DNA of 64,000 bases from an uncultured Clostridia bacterium. Its GTDB lineage: Bacteria > Bacillota > Clostridia > Christensenellales > Borkfalkiaceae. Shown piece by piece: positions 7,320 through 15,993 of the stretch (position 1 is the stretch's first letter; every line of letters starts with the position of its first letter). The notes under the pieces are model-generated. The model saw nothing but the letters and a program-made list of their open reading frames with translations. It made no database searches and was not told the origin of the DNA. A program made the translations under genes and the position numbers. The stretch spans positions 186,001 to 250,000 of the forward strand of contig CAKQKE010000003.1 in the NCBI GenBank assembly GCA_934247935.1. The letters are read 5' to 3'.

Positions 7320-7514
7320 TTACGCGTTTAATGCCTTTAAAAGTTCTTCAAGGTCAATTCCGTGAACCATTGCCGCCTCTTCAATCGTTTCGCCGTGCGC
7401 GATTGCGCAACCGAGACAGTGCATACCGAAAGACATGAGTATTTCGCCTGCATTTTCGTTGTGATTCAATACTTCGGCAATCAACATATCGCCTGTGATT
7501 TCATTTTTTTCCAT
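7320..7514 (-). CDS. DUF1858 redox-disulfide protein
   Basis: A 64-residue protein with the DUF1858 pattern (hybrid-cluster-protein-associated redox disulfide domain): ITGDMLIAEVLN, then FGMHCLGCAIAHGETIEEAA with the paired C-x-x-C, then an LxxLL end. Such small proteins are common in anaerobes and are thought to act in redox or metal-cluster chemistry, partner unknown. Its start has an AGGAGA site. It lies between the YdjG-like and YdjI-like genes on the same strand, so it may be co-transcribed with the SPFH gene. Confidence 0.88.
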   Translation of the reverse strand: MEKNEITGDMLIAEVLNHNENAGEILMSFGMHCLGCAIAHGETIEEAAMVHGIDLEELLKALNA

Positions 7515-7586
7515 AATTATTTCTCCTGTGTACTTATTATGTACCTTTTAAAATTTTTAAAGCGTTTTTCAGTGAATTTTTATTGT

Positions 7587-8663
7587 TTATTGCAATTTTT
7601 TGCCGCACTCGGGACAGAACTTTGCGTCTGCGCCAACGCTTGCTCCGCACTCGGGACAGAATTTGGTAGCAGCCATTTTTTCGCCGCACTCGGGGCAGAA
7701 TTTTACACCCGCCGCAACGCTTGCACCGCACTTGGGACAAGTTTTTTGCGCGCCGCTCGATTGAGGTTTAGTCTCCTGAGCGGGTTGAGAAGGTTTGAAC
7801 GCTTCGGCAAATGCCGCGCCCATACCTACGCCTGCGCCCATGCCTACGCCCGCGCCCATAAACGCACCGCCTGCGCCTTGGTTTTTAGCCGCGTCTTTCA
7901 TCGCTTCGGCAGCGGCAACTTTCATCATAACGTCGGTCTTGTCGCCGAGTATGCCGAACTTGCTTCTTTCGTCAAGAGCCTTTTCGACTTCCTGAGGCAT
8001 AGAGAAGTTTTCGATGATAAGGTTTGTAAGTTTCAAACCCAATTCGCCGAATTTTTCCTGAACGTTGGTTCTTACTTTATCATTGAACTCGATTGTGTTT
8101 GCCGCAAGGTCCAGAACGGATATCTTACTTTCGCCGATTGCGTCGGTAATGTAAGATACAAGCATAGACTTGAGATAGTTTTCGATATCTTCGGTCTTAA
8201 ACGAAGAGTTCGTGCCGAAAAGTTGTTTCATAAACAAGTCGGCATGTGCACCGTCGACCGCGAACGAATACGAACCGAAACCTCTTACTCTTACCATGCC
8301 GAACTCGTTGTCTCTTACGATAATCGGATTGGAAGTCCCCCATTTAAGGTTTGTGAATTGCTTTGTGTTGATGAAGTATACGTCGAGAGTCGTGGGAGTC
8401 TCGAAAGCGTATTTCCACGAAGCGAGTTTAGTGAGTATGGGGAGAATGCCTGTTTGTAAATTGTACAAACCGGGTTGAATAATATCGGCAATTTGTCCTC
8501 TGTATACGAAAATCGCGACTTGCGAATCCCTGACGGTAATAGACGACTTGTCGTTTACTTCTCTACCGTTGTTTTTAAATGGATATTTATATACGATGGT
8601 GTTGTTGCTATCGTCGCCCGTCCATTCGATATTCAGTCTGAATAATGATTTAAGAAAGCCCAT
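7587..8663 (-). CDS. YdjI-like SPFH protein with C-terminal zinc ribbons
   Basis: A 358-residue protein. Residues 20-250 form an SPFH/virion-core-like domain; residues 255-290 are a Gly/Ala/Met-rich linker with repeated GMGAGVGMG. The last 50 residues hold CPKC, CPEC, CPEC and CPEC pairs, i.e. two zinc ribbons. It matches B. subtilis YdjI, an SPFH protein recruited to membranes under stress, where it interacts with YdjG/YdjH and PspA. No PspA is in the window. It has its own strong promoter at 8735-8763. Confidence 0.85.
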   Translation of the reverse strand: MGFLKSLFRLNIEWTGDDSNNTIVYKYPFKNNGREVNDKSSITVRDSQVAIFVYRGQIADIIQPGLYNLQTGILPILTKLASWKYAFETPTTLDVYFINTKQFTNLKWGTSNPIIVRDNEFGMVRVRGFGSYSFAVDGAHADLFMKQLFGTNSSFKTEDIENYLKSMLVSYITDAIGESKISVLDLAANTIEFNDKVRTNVQEKFGELGLKLTNLIIENFSMPQEVEKALDERSKFGILGDKTDVMMKVAAAEAMKDAAKNQGAGGAFMGAGVGMGAGVGMGAAFAEAFKPSQPAQETKPQSSGAQKTCPKCGASVAAGVKFCPECGEKMAATKFCPECGASVGADAKFCPECGKKLQ

Positions 8664-8734
8664 TTTTACCTCCGAATTCGCTTTATGTCGACTTTTGTCG
8701 ATTCAATGCGAATTTTTTATTATTAATTAATTAT

Positions 8735-8763
8735 ATTATATCATATACTTTGCCGTTTTTCAA
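8735..8763 (-). promoter_or_regulatory. Promoter of the YdjI-like gene
   Basis: Minus strand: TTGAAA (8763-8758), a 17-bp spacer and TATAAT (8740-8735). The remaining AT-rich intergenic stretch to 8985 shows no supported gene. Confidence 0.8.
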
Positions 8764-8985
8764 TATTTTTTATCAATTTTTATACTGCCGAAACGATAAA
8801 TTTATTAATTTTTTATGTAATTTTTACCTGTTATATGCCTTTATTGTGAAATTTAACCTTTGCACAATGATTTTTGAGAGATTTAACCGAGCAGAAACTG
8901 AATTTTTGACAAATGACGAATGCAGTCTTTATCTTCGTAGGGCGGGTGGATTTTTCACATATCAAAATCGAAAAAAAATATAAAA

Positions 8986-9012
8986 GGGCGAAAACCTATT
9001 TGGTTTTCGCCC
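8986..9012 (-). terminator. Terminator of the Cys-rich small gene
   Basis: An 11-bp perfect stem (GGGCGAAAACC 8986-8996 with 9002-9012) and a 5-nt loop, followed on the minus strand by TTTTATATTTTTTTT. It sits 17 bases past the stop of the 56-residue ORF and is strong support that the ORF is a real transcription unit. Confidence 0.9.
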
Positions 9013-9029
9013 AAGTAAACGTCGAAATT

Positions 9030-9200
9030 TTAACAACGTTCTTTTTTTTCGTAACGTTTGTAATAACAATTTTTGCAAACGCATTTACACTTCTTTTGTG
9101 CTTCTTCTTTTTTCTTTTTGTCCTCTTTGCATTTGCAGATCGTTTTACACGCTACGTAACCTATAAGTAATCCGCTTATAAATTTTAATTCGTCATTCAT
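9030..9200 (-). CDS. 56-residue Cys/Lys-rich small protein
   Basis: ATG at 9200 (minus) with an AGGAGA site about 10 bases upstream, stop at 9030, and a strong terminator immediately after. Residues 1-20 are moderately hydrophobic (FISGLLIGYVACK). The rest is very rich in Lys and holds clustered cysteines (CKTICKCK near 18-25; CKCVCKNC near 38-45; a final Cys), eight in all. The pattern suggests metal binding or a membrane-tethered Cys-rich peptide. No family recognised. It is shorter than common gene-calling cut-offs, so it is easily missed. Confidence 0.75.
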   Translation of the reverse strand: MNDELKFISGLLIGYVACKTICKCKEDKKKKEEAQKKCKCVCKNCYYKRYEKKERC

Positions 9201-9269
9201 TGGTGTGATCTCCTGTTTGCAGAAGATATTATATTTTATGACGCAAATCTGAAAAAGGTTAATTTATTA

Positions 9270-9301
9270 AACCGGTTGAGCGTTTTAATTTTTAGCCGGT
9301 T
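9270..9301 (-). terminator. Possible terminator after rasP
   Basis: Minus strand: a 6-bp AACCGG/CCGGTT stem with a 20-nt loop, then TTAATAAATTAACC. A second hairpin (TGCGGT 9301-9306 with ACCGCA 9322-9327) overlaps. Weak as a terminator, but the only candidate. Confidence 0.35.
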
Positions 9302-9340
9302 GCGGTTTTATTAATAAACAGACCGCATTTTAACCCGAAC

Positions 9341-10750
9341 TTAATAGAATAACTGCAACAAGTCGACGAATATCGCAAAGCCGAACAAAAGCACAAGTCC
9401 TACGGCGTGGATTATCGCTTCTACCTTTCTGTTGACGGGCTTTCCCCTTATCCACTCGATTACCGTAAACACAACTTTGCTGCCGTCGAGCGCAGGAATG
9501 GGAAGTAAGTTGAATACCGCCAAATTTACGCCGATATAAGCCATTATTTCGAGTATATATTTAAAGCCGTAAGACACTATTTCAGAAGTCATTTTTATCG
9601 TCGTGATAGTTCCGCCGACTTTATTTATTCCCAGCGCGCCCGTGAGAAGTTGACCGAGTGTGGTAAAAATAGTTCCGCCGATTTTTATCGAGTAAACAAA
9701 ACCTCTGCCGATGCTTTTGAAAAATCCCGTTTTTACCGTGTCGGAGTAAATCCTGTAATATTCGACCGAAGTCTTTATATCGAAGACCTTTAAAAGTTCT
9801 TCGTCGTCGCCGGTTTTGACGGTTTCATAACTATCGTCAAGTGTAAAAGTGACAGGAACGAAGAAATCAGAGTCCTCTCTCGCTACCCAGAAAACGACCT
9901 TTTCGCCGCTATTAAACGTGCGCAATTCGCGTAAAATATCTTCCATTGAATACACTCGGACATTGGTTTCGTAATAATCGTCCACGCTGTCGGAACGACC
10001 TATTCTCGTGATGAAATCTCCGTTTAAAAGTTTGCTTTTATCGGTGACGTTGCTCGTTTCGACCGACGTCCAGGTAGATATTCCGAGTGCTTTGCAAACG
10101 GGTGCGACTTCGGTGATGTTTTTGCATTTTACGTCGCTGCGAAGTTGCACGGTCTTTTCGTCCTTTACACACTTTCCGCTTTTATAATTAAGAGTTTGAA
10201 TTTTTACTTTTTCTCCCGCTTTTTTGCCGTTTAACGCACCGACGAGATCGGTCACGGTAAATACGTTTTTGCCGTTTATCGAATAAATAACGTCGCCGTC
10301 GTCAAGCGAATAATTTTCGTATTCGGCAACGGGCATAATTTCCGGCGAAAGGACCGCACTTTGACCGTATGCGCAAAAACTTATTATAATTACAAGCAGC
10401 GCGAGCAAATAATTCATAAATGCGCCCGAAATAAGCACGATTATTCTTTGCCAGGGCTTTTTATTGTTGAAAGCATTTGGCTCGGGGTTTTCTTCGTCCT
10501 CTCCCTCGAAGGCGCAAAAGCCGCCTAAAGGCAAAAGACGCAACGAAATCACTTCGCCGTTTTTCTTTTTCTTTTTTAGTATCGCCGGGCCGAAACCTAC
10601 GGCAAACTCGTTTATTTTAAAATTAAAAATTTTGCCCGCAACGTAGTGTCCGAATTCGTGCACGAGTATCATTATTAAAAGTATTAATATCGCGACGAGC
10701 ACCGACCACACTTTGCTTAATATCGAAACCGCCAAACAGTAGTTATACAT
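9341..10750 (-). CDS. rasP: Site-2 intramembrane metalloprotease RasP/RseP
   Basis: A 469-residue S2P-family protease. The zinc motif HEFGH is at residues 31-35 in the first membrane helix, followed by GFGPAI and LLPLGGF. A PDZ region lies in the middle and the C-terminal NLLPIPALDGSK supplies the third zinc ligand (LDG). These enzymes cleave anti-sigma factors and signal-peptide remnants inside the membrane. The stretch between PDZ and last helices is longer than in B. subtilis RasP (about 420 residues). The start overlaps the dxr stop by 8 bp, the classical Firmicutes dxr-rasP order. Confidence 0.93.
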   Translation of the reverse strand: MYNYCLAVSILSKVWSVLVAILILLIMILVHEFGHYVAGKIFNFKINEFAVGFGPAILKKKKKNGEVISLRLLPLGGFCAFEGEDEENPEPNAFNNKKPWQRIIVLISGAFMNYLLALLVIIISFCAYGQSAVLSPEIMPVAEYENYSLDDGDVIYSINGKNVFTVTDLVGALNGKKAGEKVKIQTLNYKSGKCVKDEKTVQLRSDVKCKNITEVAPVCKALGISTWTSVETSNVTDKSKLLNGDFITRIGRSDSVDDYYETNVRVYSMEDILRELRTFNSGEKVVFWVAREDSDFFVPVTFTLDDSYETVKTGDDEELLKVFDIKTSVEYYRIYSDTVKTGFFKSIGRGFVYSIKIGGTIFTTLGQLLTGALGINKVGGTITTIKMTSEIVSYGFKYILEIMAYIGVNLAVFNLLPIPALDGSKVVFTVIEWIRGKPVNRKVEAIIHAVGLVLLFGFAIFVDLLQLFY

Positions 10751-11894
10751 TGTTACCTCTTGAGTCGTATTTTTTCTTTATCAATTCTCTCGCTAATTTA
10801 TCGGTGCGGTTTAAACTATCTGAATCGCAACCCGATTTGTCGATTTTACTCATTACGTATGCTATAAACTCGGCAATTTCGGGGTAAGAAATTTTATCTT
10901 GCAAAAAAAGCGAAACCGCCTCTTCGTTTGCCGAATTCATCGCGCACGGCATATTGCCGCCTATCTTTATACTTTCGAGCGCAAGATTAAAGCAAGGATA
11001 TTTTGCCTTGTCCACCTCGTAAAAATGCAATGTTTTGCCCGCAAGCGACAACTGCTCCACTCCGCTGAAAATCCTTTCCGGATAAGTAAGCGCAAGTTGA
11101 ATTGGTATTTCCATCGACGGAGTGCCCATCTGCGCGATTACCGAATTATCTTCAAACTCAACCATCGAGTGGATTATGCTTTCGGGATGAATAAGCACTT
11201 TTACCTTTTCGAGCGGCGCGTTATAAAGCCACATCGCCTCGATTACTTCGAGCCCTTTATTGAGCATGGTTGCGCAATCTACGGTTATTTTTTTACCCAT
11301 CGACCACGTAGGGTGCTTTAATGCGTCGGCGGCGGTCATTTTTGCCGTTTGTTCTATCGTCAAATCTCTGAACGCCCCGCCCGACGCAGTCAGAATCAAG
11401 TTTTTAAAAGGTTTATCTTTTTGAAAGTTTAAACATTGAAATATAGCCGAATGTTCGCTGTCGACAGGGATAATGTTTACCCCGTTTTTTCTCGCCTCGC
11501 TCATCACGAGTTGACCGCCCGCCACAAGCGTCTCTTTGTTCGCAAGCGCAATAGTCTTTTTAAGTTTTATCGCCTCGAGCACTATTTTAAGCGCGGCAAA
11601 GCCCGTCATTGCGACGAAAACGATATCTGCATCTTCGGTAATTGCGTGCAACGCCGAATTTTCGCCGTAATAAAAGGTCGTTCCGCCTGGAAGAGAAGTA
11701 ATTTTTGCCGCCAAAGACGAATCTGCAAGCGTGCATATCTCGGGATTGAATTCGTGCGCCTGCTCCTGTAGTAGCGCATAACTCGTATTTGCCGACAAAG
11801 ACACTATTTTAAATTTATCGCAATGCCTTCTTACAACGTTTAAAACTTGTTTGCCTATCGACCCCGTACTGCCGATGAGGGCTATTTTTACCAT
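10743..11894 (-). CDS. dxr: 1-deoxy-D-xylulose-5-phosphate reductoisomerase
   Basis: A 383-residue enzyme of the MEP pathway that turns DXP into MEP with NADPH. Visible motifs are the dinucleotide-binding GSTGSIG (residues 8-14), ANKETLV near 122-128, DSEHSAIFQ near 150 and HPTWSMGKKITVDCATMLNKG near 205-225. Length fits the family. It feeds isoprenoid precursors to the UppS enzyme encoded 1.1 kb upstream. It overlaps rasP and is separated from cdsA by 273 bp containing a hairpin close to its start. Confidence 0.96.
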   Translation of the reverse strand: MVKIALIGSTGSIGKQVLNVVRRHCDKFKIVSLSANTSYALLQEQAHEFNPEICTLADSSLAAKITSLPGGTTFYYGENSALHAITEDADIVFVAMTGFAALKIVLEAIKLKKTIALANKETLVAGGQLVMSEARKNGVNIIPVDSEHSAIFQCLNFQKDKPFKNLILTASGGAFRDLTIEQTAKMTAADALKHPTWSMGKKITVDCATMLNKGLEVIEAMWLYNAPLEKVKVLIHPESIIHSMVEFEDNSVIAQMGTPSMEIPIQLALTYPERIFSGVEQLSLAGKTLHFYEVDKAKYPCFNLALESIKIGGNMPCAMNSANEEAVSLFLQDKISYPEIAEFIAYVMSKIDKSGCDSDSLNRTDKLARELIKKKYDSRGNNV

Positions 11895-11925
11895 TTTTGC
11901 CTCCGATTATTCTACTAACTGAAAA

Positions 11926-11950
11926 ACGGACAGTGTCGTTTCCTGTCCGT
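11926..11950 (-). terminator. Hairpin with T tail just upstream of dxr
   Basis: Minus strand: an 8-bp stem ACGGACAG/CTGTCCGT with a 9-nt loop followed by TTTTTC, about 30 bases before the dxr ATG. It may end the frr-uppS-cdsA transcript or act as an attenuator for dxr-rasP. The rest of the 273-bp gap shows nothing clear. Confidence 0.6.
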
Positions 11951-12167
11951 CCATTGCCTGACTAAACGGATTAAAACGGCGAGACGCTGAATTTCCACAT
12001 CGATTTTCCGCAGTCGCCGATTTATTTATCCCCGCTAAATATATGCAATAATTATATCTTTTATTCTTTTATCGACCTTTATGAAAGGCTGTAAAATTCA
12101 TTTTGATTTGCGATTTTTTTGTAAGTGAAAACATAAATTTTGAAATAAAGCGCAAAGCAGGTTTACC

Positions 12168-12986
12168 TTACAAAATAAGTCCCGCAAGACAGATAAACGG
12201 ACAAGCAAACACTATGCTGTCTATTCTGTCGAGCATTCCGCCGTGACCGGGGAGAATTTTACCCATGTCTTTAATGCCCAATTTTCTTTTAATAACACTT
12301 TCCACAAGGTCTCCGAATTCCGTAAGGAGGGACGCTATAAGTCCGATTGCGGCGAAATAAACCACTGCGGGAATATCAAGCGAATAGTTAAGCGAGCCTT
12401 TCATTATAAAATAAACCACGATACTGCCCGTTATTCCGCCGATAATGCCGCCGATACCGCCGCTTATCGTCTTTTTAGGGCTGATTTTGGGACACATTTT
12501 TTTGCCGCCGATAAGCGAACCCACCAGATACGCAAACGTATCCGAGCATGGGGAAATTATAAATATTAGCATTAAAAAAATCGTCGAATTGTTTTCCATC
12601 GTGTTGACGGCAAGCATAGGTAAAAGCAAAACCGTCGGGTATATCATGCTTAAAAACGAAAATCCAATACCTTCGAGAGTCGTCTTTTCGTATTCTAATA
12701 CGAGACTCGACAAAAGCGCAAGCGAGAAAAATATAAATTCCCCGGCGCAAATTGCGTACGAGCCGGAAATGGCAAACGTTTCGATAAACACCACGGCGAA
12801 TACGCCGACGATTATTTTTTGATATAAAGTCGTTTTTTCTTTAAACGCATTCAGCATTTCTATCGTGCCCAGCGCAGCGAGAATAAAAACGAGTATTTGA
12901 AAATAAACGGGGGAAATATTGCGCAGCAAGAAAAACCCTACCACTACCGCGACGAGTCCCGCACCCGTCAACGTTCTTTTAAGCAT
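12168..12986 (-). CDS. cdsA: Phosphatidate cytidylyltransferase
   Basis: A 272-residue integral membrane enzyme that makes CDP-diacylglycerol from phosphatidic acid and CTP for phospholipid synthesis. It has about eight hydrophobic helices and the full C-terminal family signature from SVIKRKLGIKDMG to LPGHGGMLDRIDS (about residues 230-255). The start overlaps the uppS stop in a TAATG, so the two are coupled. Confidence 0.95.
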   Translation of the reverse strand: MLKRTLTGAGLVAVVVGFFLLRNISPVYFQILVFILAALGTIEMLNAFKEKTTLYQKIIVGVFAVVFIETFAISGSYAICAGEFIFFSLALLSSLVLEYEKTTLEGIGFSFLSMIYPTVLLLPMLAVNTMENNSTIFLMLIFIISPCSDTFAYLVGSLIGGKKMCPKISPKKTISGGIGGIIGGITGSIVVYFIMKGSLNYSLDIPAVVYFAAIGLIASLLTEFGDLVESVIKRKLGIKDMGKILPGHGGMLDRIDSIVFACPFICLAGLIL

Positions 12987-13681
12987 TAAACTTTACCGAA
13001 GCGTCTGTGTCTGCCCTCAAACCACCTGAGTGCCTTTATTACTTCTTCTCTTTTAAAATCAGGCCAAAGCACGTCGGTAAAATAAAGTTCCGCATACGCG
13101 CTTTGGTATAAAAGGAAGTTGCTCAATCTTTGTTCGCCGCTCGTTCTGACAATCAAATCGACGTCGGGTTGCCCCGCCGTGTAAAGATAGTCGGACAAAG
13201 TGTCGTCGGTGATTTGCGTGACGCCGTCCTTTATGATATTTTGTATCGCCCTTGTGATTTCTTGTCTCGAGCCGTAACCGAGGGCAATGTTTACCGTGCC
13301 CGATTTGCCGCCTTTGGTGCTTTCTGCTGCGGCTTCTATTCTTCTTTTCATGTTTTCGTCAAGGCGCGAAAAATCGCCGAATACGCAAAGGCGAATATCC
13401 TCTTTACTTGCTTTTTGACGATATTTATCGATGAATTTATCGAGTATTCTCAAAATTTCGTCGACTTCTTCTTTAGGTCTGTTCCAATTTTCGGTAGAAA
13501 AGGCGTATAAAGTTACGTTTTTCACACCCGCGTCAAAACAAGTTTTCAACACCTCTTCGATTACTTCAGAACCTTTTCTGTGACCGAAATTTCTGCTTTT
13601 GCCTTTACTTTTCGCCCATCTGCCGTTGCCGTCCATGATAAAACCGACGTGAACGGGCAAAACCGAAAATTCCTCTTTCAT
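12986..13681 (-). CDS. uppS: Isoprenyl (undecaprenyl diphosphate) transferase
   Basis: A 231-residue cis-prenyltransferase making the C55 lipid carrier for peptidoglycan and other wall polymers. Motifs: MDGNGRWAKSKG (residues 16-27, catalytic Asp), TLYAFSTENWNRP near 58-70, and the C-terminal DLIVRTSGEQRLSNFLLYQSAY with ELYFTDVLWPDF. TAATG overlap with frr upstream and with cdsA downstream places it in a tightly packed operon. Confidence 0.96.
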   Translation of the reverse strand: MKEEFSVLPVHVGFIMDGNGRWAKSKGKSRNFGHRKGSEVIEEVLKTCFDAGVKNVTLYAFSTENWNRPKEEVDEILRILDKFIDKYRQKASKEDIRLCVFGDFSRLDENMKRRIEAAAESTKGGKSGTVNIALGYGSRQEITRAIQNIIKDGVTQITDDTLSDYLYTAGQPDVDLIVRTSGEQRLSNFLLYQSAYAELYFTDVLWPDFKREEVIKALRWFEGRHRRFGKV

Positions 13682-14256
13682 TATACGGTGAGTACGTCCT
13701 TTTCCTTTTCGGCGACGATTTTATCTATTAAGTCAACGTATTTTGCCGTGGCTTTGTCGACGTCTTGTTCCCAATTAGAGTATTCGTCGTCGGTAATTTC
13801 CTTTGCGTTTTTCATTTTCTTCAAGGTGTCGAGAGTGTCTCTTCTCACGTTTCTAACCGCAATTTTACCCTCTTCTCCCTCTTTTTTGACTTGTTTGCAA
13901 ATTTCTCTTCTTCTTTCGTCCGTAAGAGCGGGGAAAGTAAGACGTATTACCGTGCCGTCGTTTATGGGAGTAATGCCTACGTCGGAAGCGAGTATCGCTT
14001 TTTCTATTCCTTTAAGCAACGACTTATCCCACGGAGCGATTACGAGACACCTTCCTTCCTGAACGGAAATATTGCCCACTTGGTTGAGCGGAGACATTTG
14101 TCCGTAATAATCCACCGAGACTTTATCGAGTACGTGCGGATTTGCTCTGCCCGCCCTTATACGAAGGAAAGATTCTTTAAGTACTTGTACGCTTTTTTCC
14201 ATTCTTTCTTCGTTTTCCATGAGAGTCATGTCGACTTTTTCCATATCTACTGCCAT
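13681..14256 (-). CDS. frr: Ribosome recycling factor
   Basis: A 191-residue RRF, slightly longer than the usual 185. It splits post-termination ribosomes together with EF-G. Conserved features: LRAGRANPHVLDKVSVDYYG near residues 32-52, an internal ILASDVGITPINDGTVIRLTFP region, then the ERRREICKQVKKEGEEGKIAVRNVRRD helix. It is 208 bp downstream of pyrH and coupled to uppS by TAATG. The gap to pyrH holds a GC-rich imperfect hairpin (about 14294-14321) without a T tail. Confidence 0.96.
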   Translation of the reverse strand: MAVDMEKVDMTLMENEERMEKSVQVLKESFLRIRAGRANPHVLDKVSVDYYGQMSPLNQVGNISVQEGRCLVIAPWDKSLLKGIEKAILASDVGITPINDGTVIRLTFPALTDERRREICKQVKKEGEEGKIAVRNVRRDTLDTLKKMKNAKEITDDEYSNWEQDVDKATAKYVDLIDKIVAEKEKDVLTV

Positions 14257-14464
14257 AATTCTTCTCCTTATTATTTATTGTATGTGTTTTTGCGGCCAAC
14301 CGAGTTTTTTGCCGACCGCCTCAGTCAAATAGCCGGAACACGCTGAAACATATCGGGCTTTTGATAATTTTATTTTACACTATTAAACGGATTTTGAAAA
14401 GTACCTATGCGAAAATTTTATACAATTTTCTCAAATTTACACACAAAACCGCAGGTTTTTTGTC

Positions 14465-15172
14465 TTATCTTATCCAAGTACCCAGATTTTCGCCGTTTAA
14501 TACCCTTACTATCGAATTTTTTTCGTTTAAACCGAAAACGAGTATAGGCGTTTTGTTTTCCATGCAAATGGTGACAGCCGCCGCGTCCATCGCTTTAAGT
14601 CCTTGCGTAATGAAGTCTATATAACTGATTTCGCTGTATTTTTTTGCATTGGGGTTGAGTTTGGGATCGCTGTCGTAAATACCGTCTACGTTTTTAGCGA
14701 GTAAAATAAGGTCGGCGTTGATTTCAGCCGCACGAAGCGCGACAGCCGTGTCCGTCGAGAAGAAGGGGTTGCCCGTTCCGCAAGCGAAAATGACGATTCT
14801 GCCCTTTTCGAGATGACTTAACGCCTTTCTTAAAATATAAGGTTCGGCAACGCGGGAAATGGTGAGTGCGGTTTGCACGCGTACGGGTACGCCGCGCCTT
14901 TCGATCGCGTCTTGTAAAGCGAGCGCGTTGATTACGGTTGCAAGCATACCCATGTGGTCTGCCGTAACCCTTTCCATCTCTTTGCCTTGTCTGCCCCTCC
15001 AGATATTGCCGCCGCCGACTACTATCGCGACTTGTATGCCCATGTCGTGTGCGGCTAAAATCTGGTCGACTACGTAATCGATGGTCTTTTGGTCAAAACC
15101 CGTACCTTTTTCTCCGCCGAGAGCCTCTCCGCTGATTTTGATGATTATTCTTTTATATTTTGGATTGCTCAT
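14465..15172 (-). CDS. pyrH: UMP kinase
   Basis: A 235-residue UMP kinase of the amino-acid-kinase fold converting UMP to UDP. Motifs: IKISGEALGG near residues 11-20, VVGGGNIWRGRQG near 52-64, DHMGMLATVINALALQDA, GTGNPFFSTDTAVALRAAEI and DGIYDSDPKLNPNAKK. It lies between tsf and frr in the canonical rpsB-tsf-pyrH-frr order, but a terminator hairpin separates it from tsf. Confidence 0.97.
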   Translation of the reverse strand: MSNPKYKRIIIKISGEALGGEKGTGFDQKTIDYVVDQILAAHDMGIQVAIVVGGGNIWRGRQGKEMERVTADHMGMLATVINALALQDAIERRGVPVRVQTALTISRVAEPYILRKALSHLEKGRIVIFACGTGNPFFSTDTAVALRAAEINADLILLAKNVDGIYDSDPKLNPNAKKYSEISYIDFITQGLKAMDAAAVTICMENKTPILVFGLNEKNSIVRVLNGENLGTWIR

Positions 15173-15186
15173 ATTCCCTCCGGTTT

Positions 15187-15223
15187 AAAAAAAGAGGAAC
15201 ACTCTCTATTAAGACTGTTCCTC
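15187..15223 (-). terminator. Terminator between tsf and pyrH
   Basis: Minus strand: an 8-bp stem GAGGAACA/TGTTCCTC with a 14-nt loop followed by a run of seven T. It ends just upstream of the pyrH ribosome binding site, so pyrH is expressed by read-through or from a promoter not seen here. Confidence 0.8.
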
Positions 15224-15238
15224 CGATTTTCTTTAAAA

Positions 15239-15901
15239 TTAATCTTGTTTAGCCGCTGCAACTTGCGCTGCTACTTCGTCGGCAAGATTTTCGGACTTCT
15301 TTTGGAGACCTTCACCCATTTCGTAACGAGTAAATCTTCTTATCGAAATCTTTTCGCCGATTTGAGCGGTTGCTTCGATGACGAGTTGTTCGATAGTCTT
15401 GGAAGAATCCTTTACGAATTTTTGGTTGAGAAGGCAATTCTCTTCATAGAAAGTCTTGATTCTGCCTTCTACCATCTTATCGACGATAGCGGCGGGCTTT
15501 CCTTCTTCAAGTGCCTGAGCACGAAGAATGTTCTTTTCTTTTTCCAGAACTTCTGCGGGGACGTCTTCTGCATTTACATAAGTCGGGTTTGCCGCCGCAA
15601 TGTGAAGAGCGATGTCGTGAGCAAGTTCCTGGAAGGGCTTACCCATGGCAACGAAGTCGGTTTCGCAGTTTACTTCAACCAAAACGCCGATTTTGCCGCC
15701 CATGTGAATGTAAGAAGCAACAACGCCTTCCGCTGCGATTCTGCCTTGCTTTTTAGCCGCTTTGGCAATACCTTTCTCTCTGAGATAGTCTATTGCCTTT
15801 TCCATATCGCCGTTTGTTTCCATAAGTGCTTTTTTGCAGTCCATCATGCCAACGCCCGTTCTTTGACGAAGGCTCATAACGTCACTTGCCGTAAAACTCA
15901 T
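15239..15901 (-). CDS. tsf: Translation elongation factor Ts
   Basis: A 220-residue EF-Ts, the nucleotide exchange factor of EF-Tu. N-terminal UBA-like domain with VMSLRQRTGVGMMDCKKAL, then the core GRIAAEGVVASYIH and VLVEVNCETDFVA signatures. Length fits short Firmicutes versions (one dimerisation subdomain). It lies 92 bp downstream of rpsB and is followed by an intrinsic terminator. Confidence 0.97.
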   Translation of the reverse strand: MSFTASDVMSLRQRTGVGMMDCKKALMETNGDMEKAIDYLREKGIAKAAKKQGRIAAEGVVASYIHMGGKIGVLVEVNCETDFVAMGKPFQELAHDIALHIAAANPTYVNAEDVPAEVLEKEKNILRAQALEEGKPAAIVDKMVEGRIKTFYEENCLLNQKFVKDSSKTIEQLVIEATAQIGEKISIRRFTRYEMGEGLQKKSENLADEVAAQVAAAKQD

Positions 15902-15993
15902 AATATTATCTCCTTGAATGTATATTCGATTATTTATTGTATTAACGTGATTATATTTAAAAACTTCGCTTAAAAATTCCGCTCAATGCAAAA

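Noticed and set aside
7362..8459. 365-codon plus-strand frame
   Set aside because: Antisense to the DUF1858 and SPFH genes, which have clear family motifs; no promoter or binding site.
15089..15973. 294-codon plus-strand frame
   Set aside because: Opposite tsf and pyrH; composition is that of a shadow frame.
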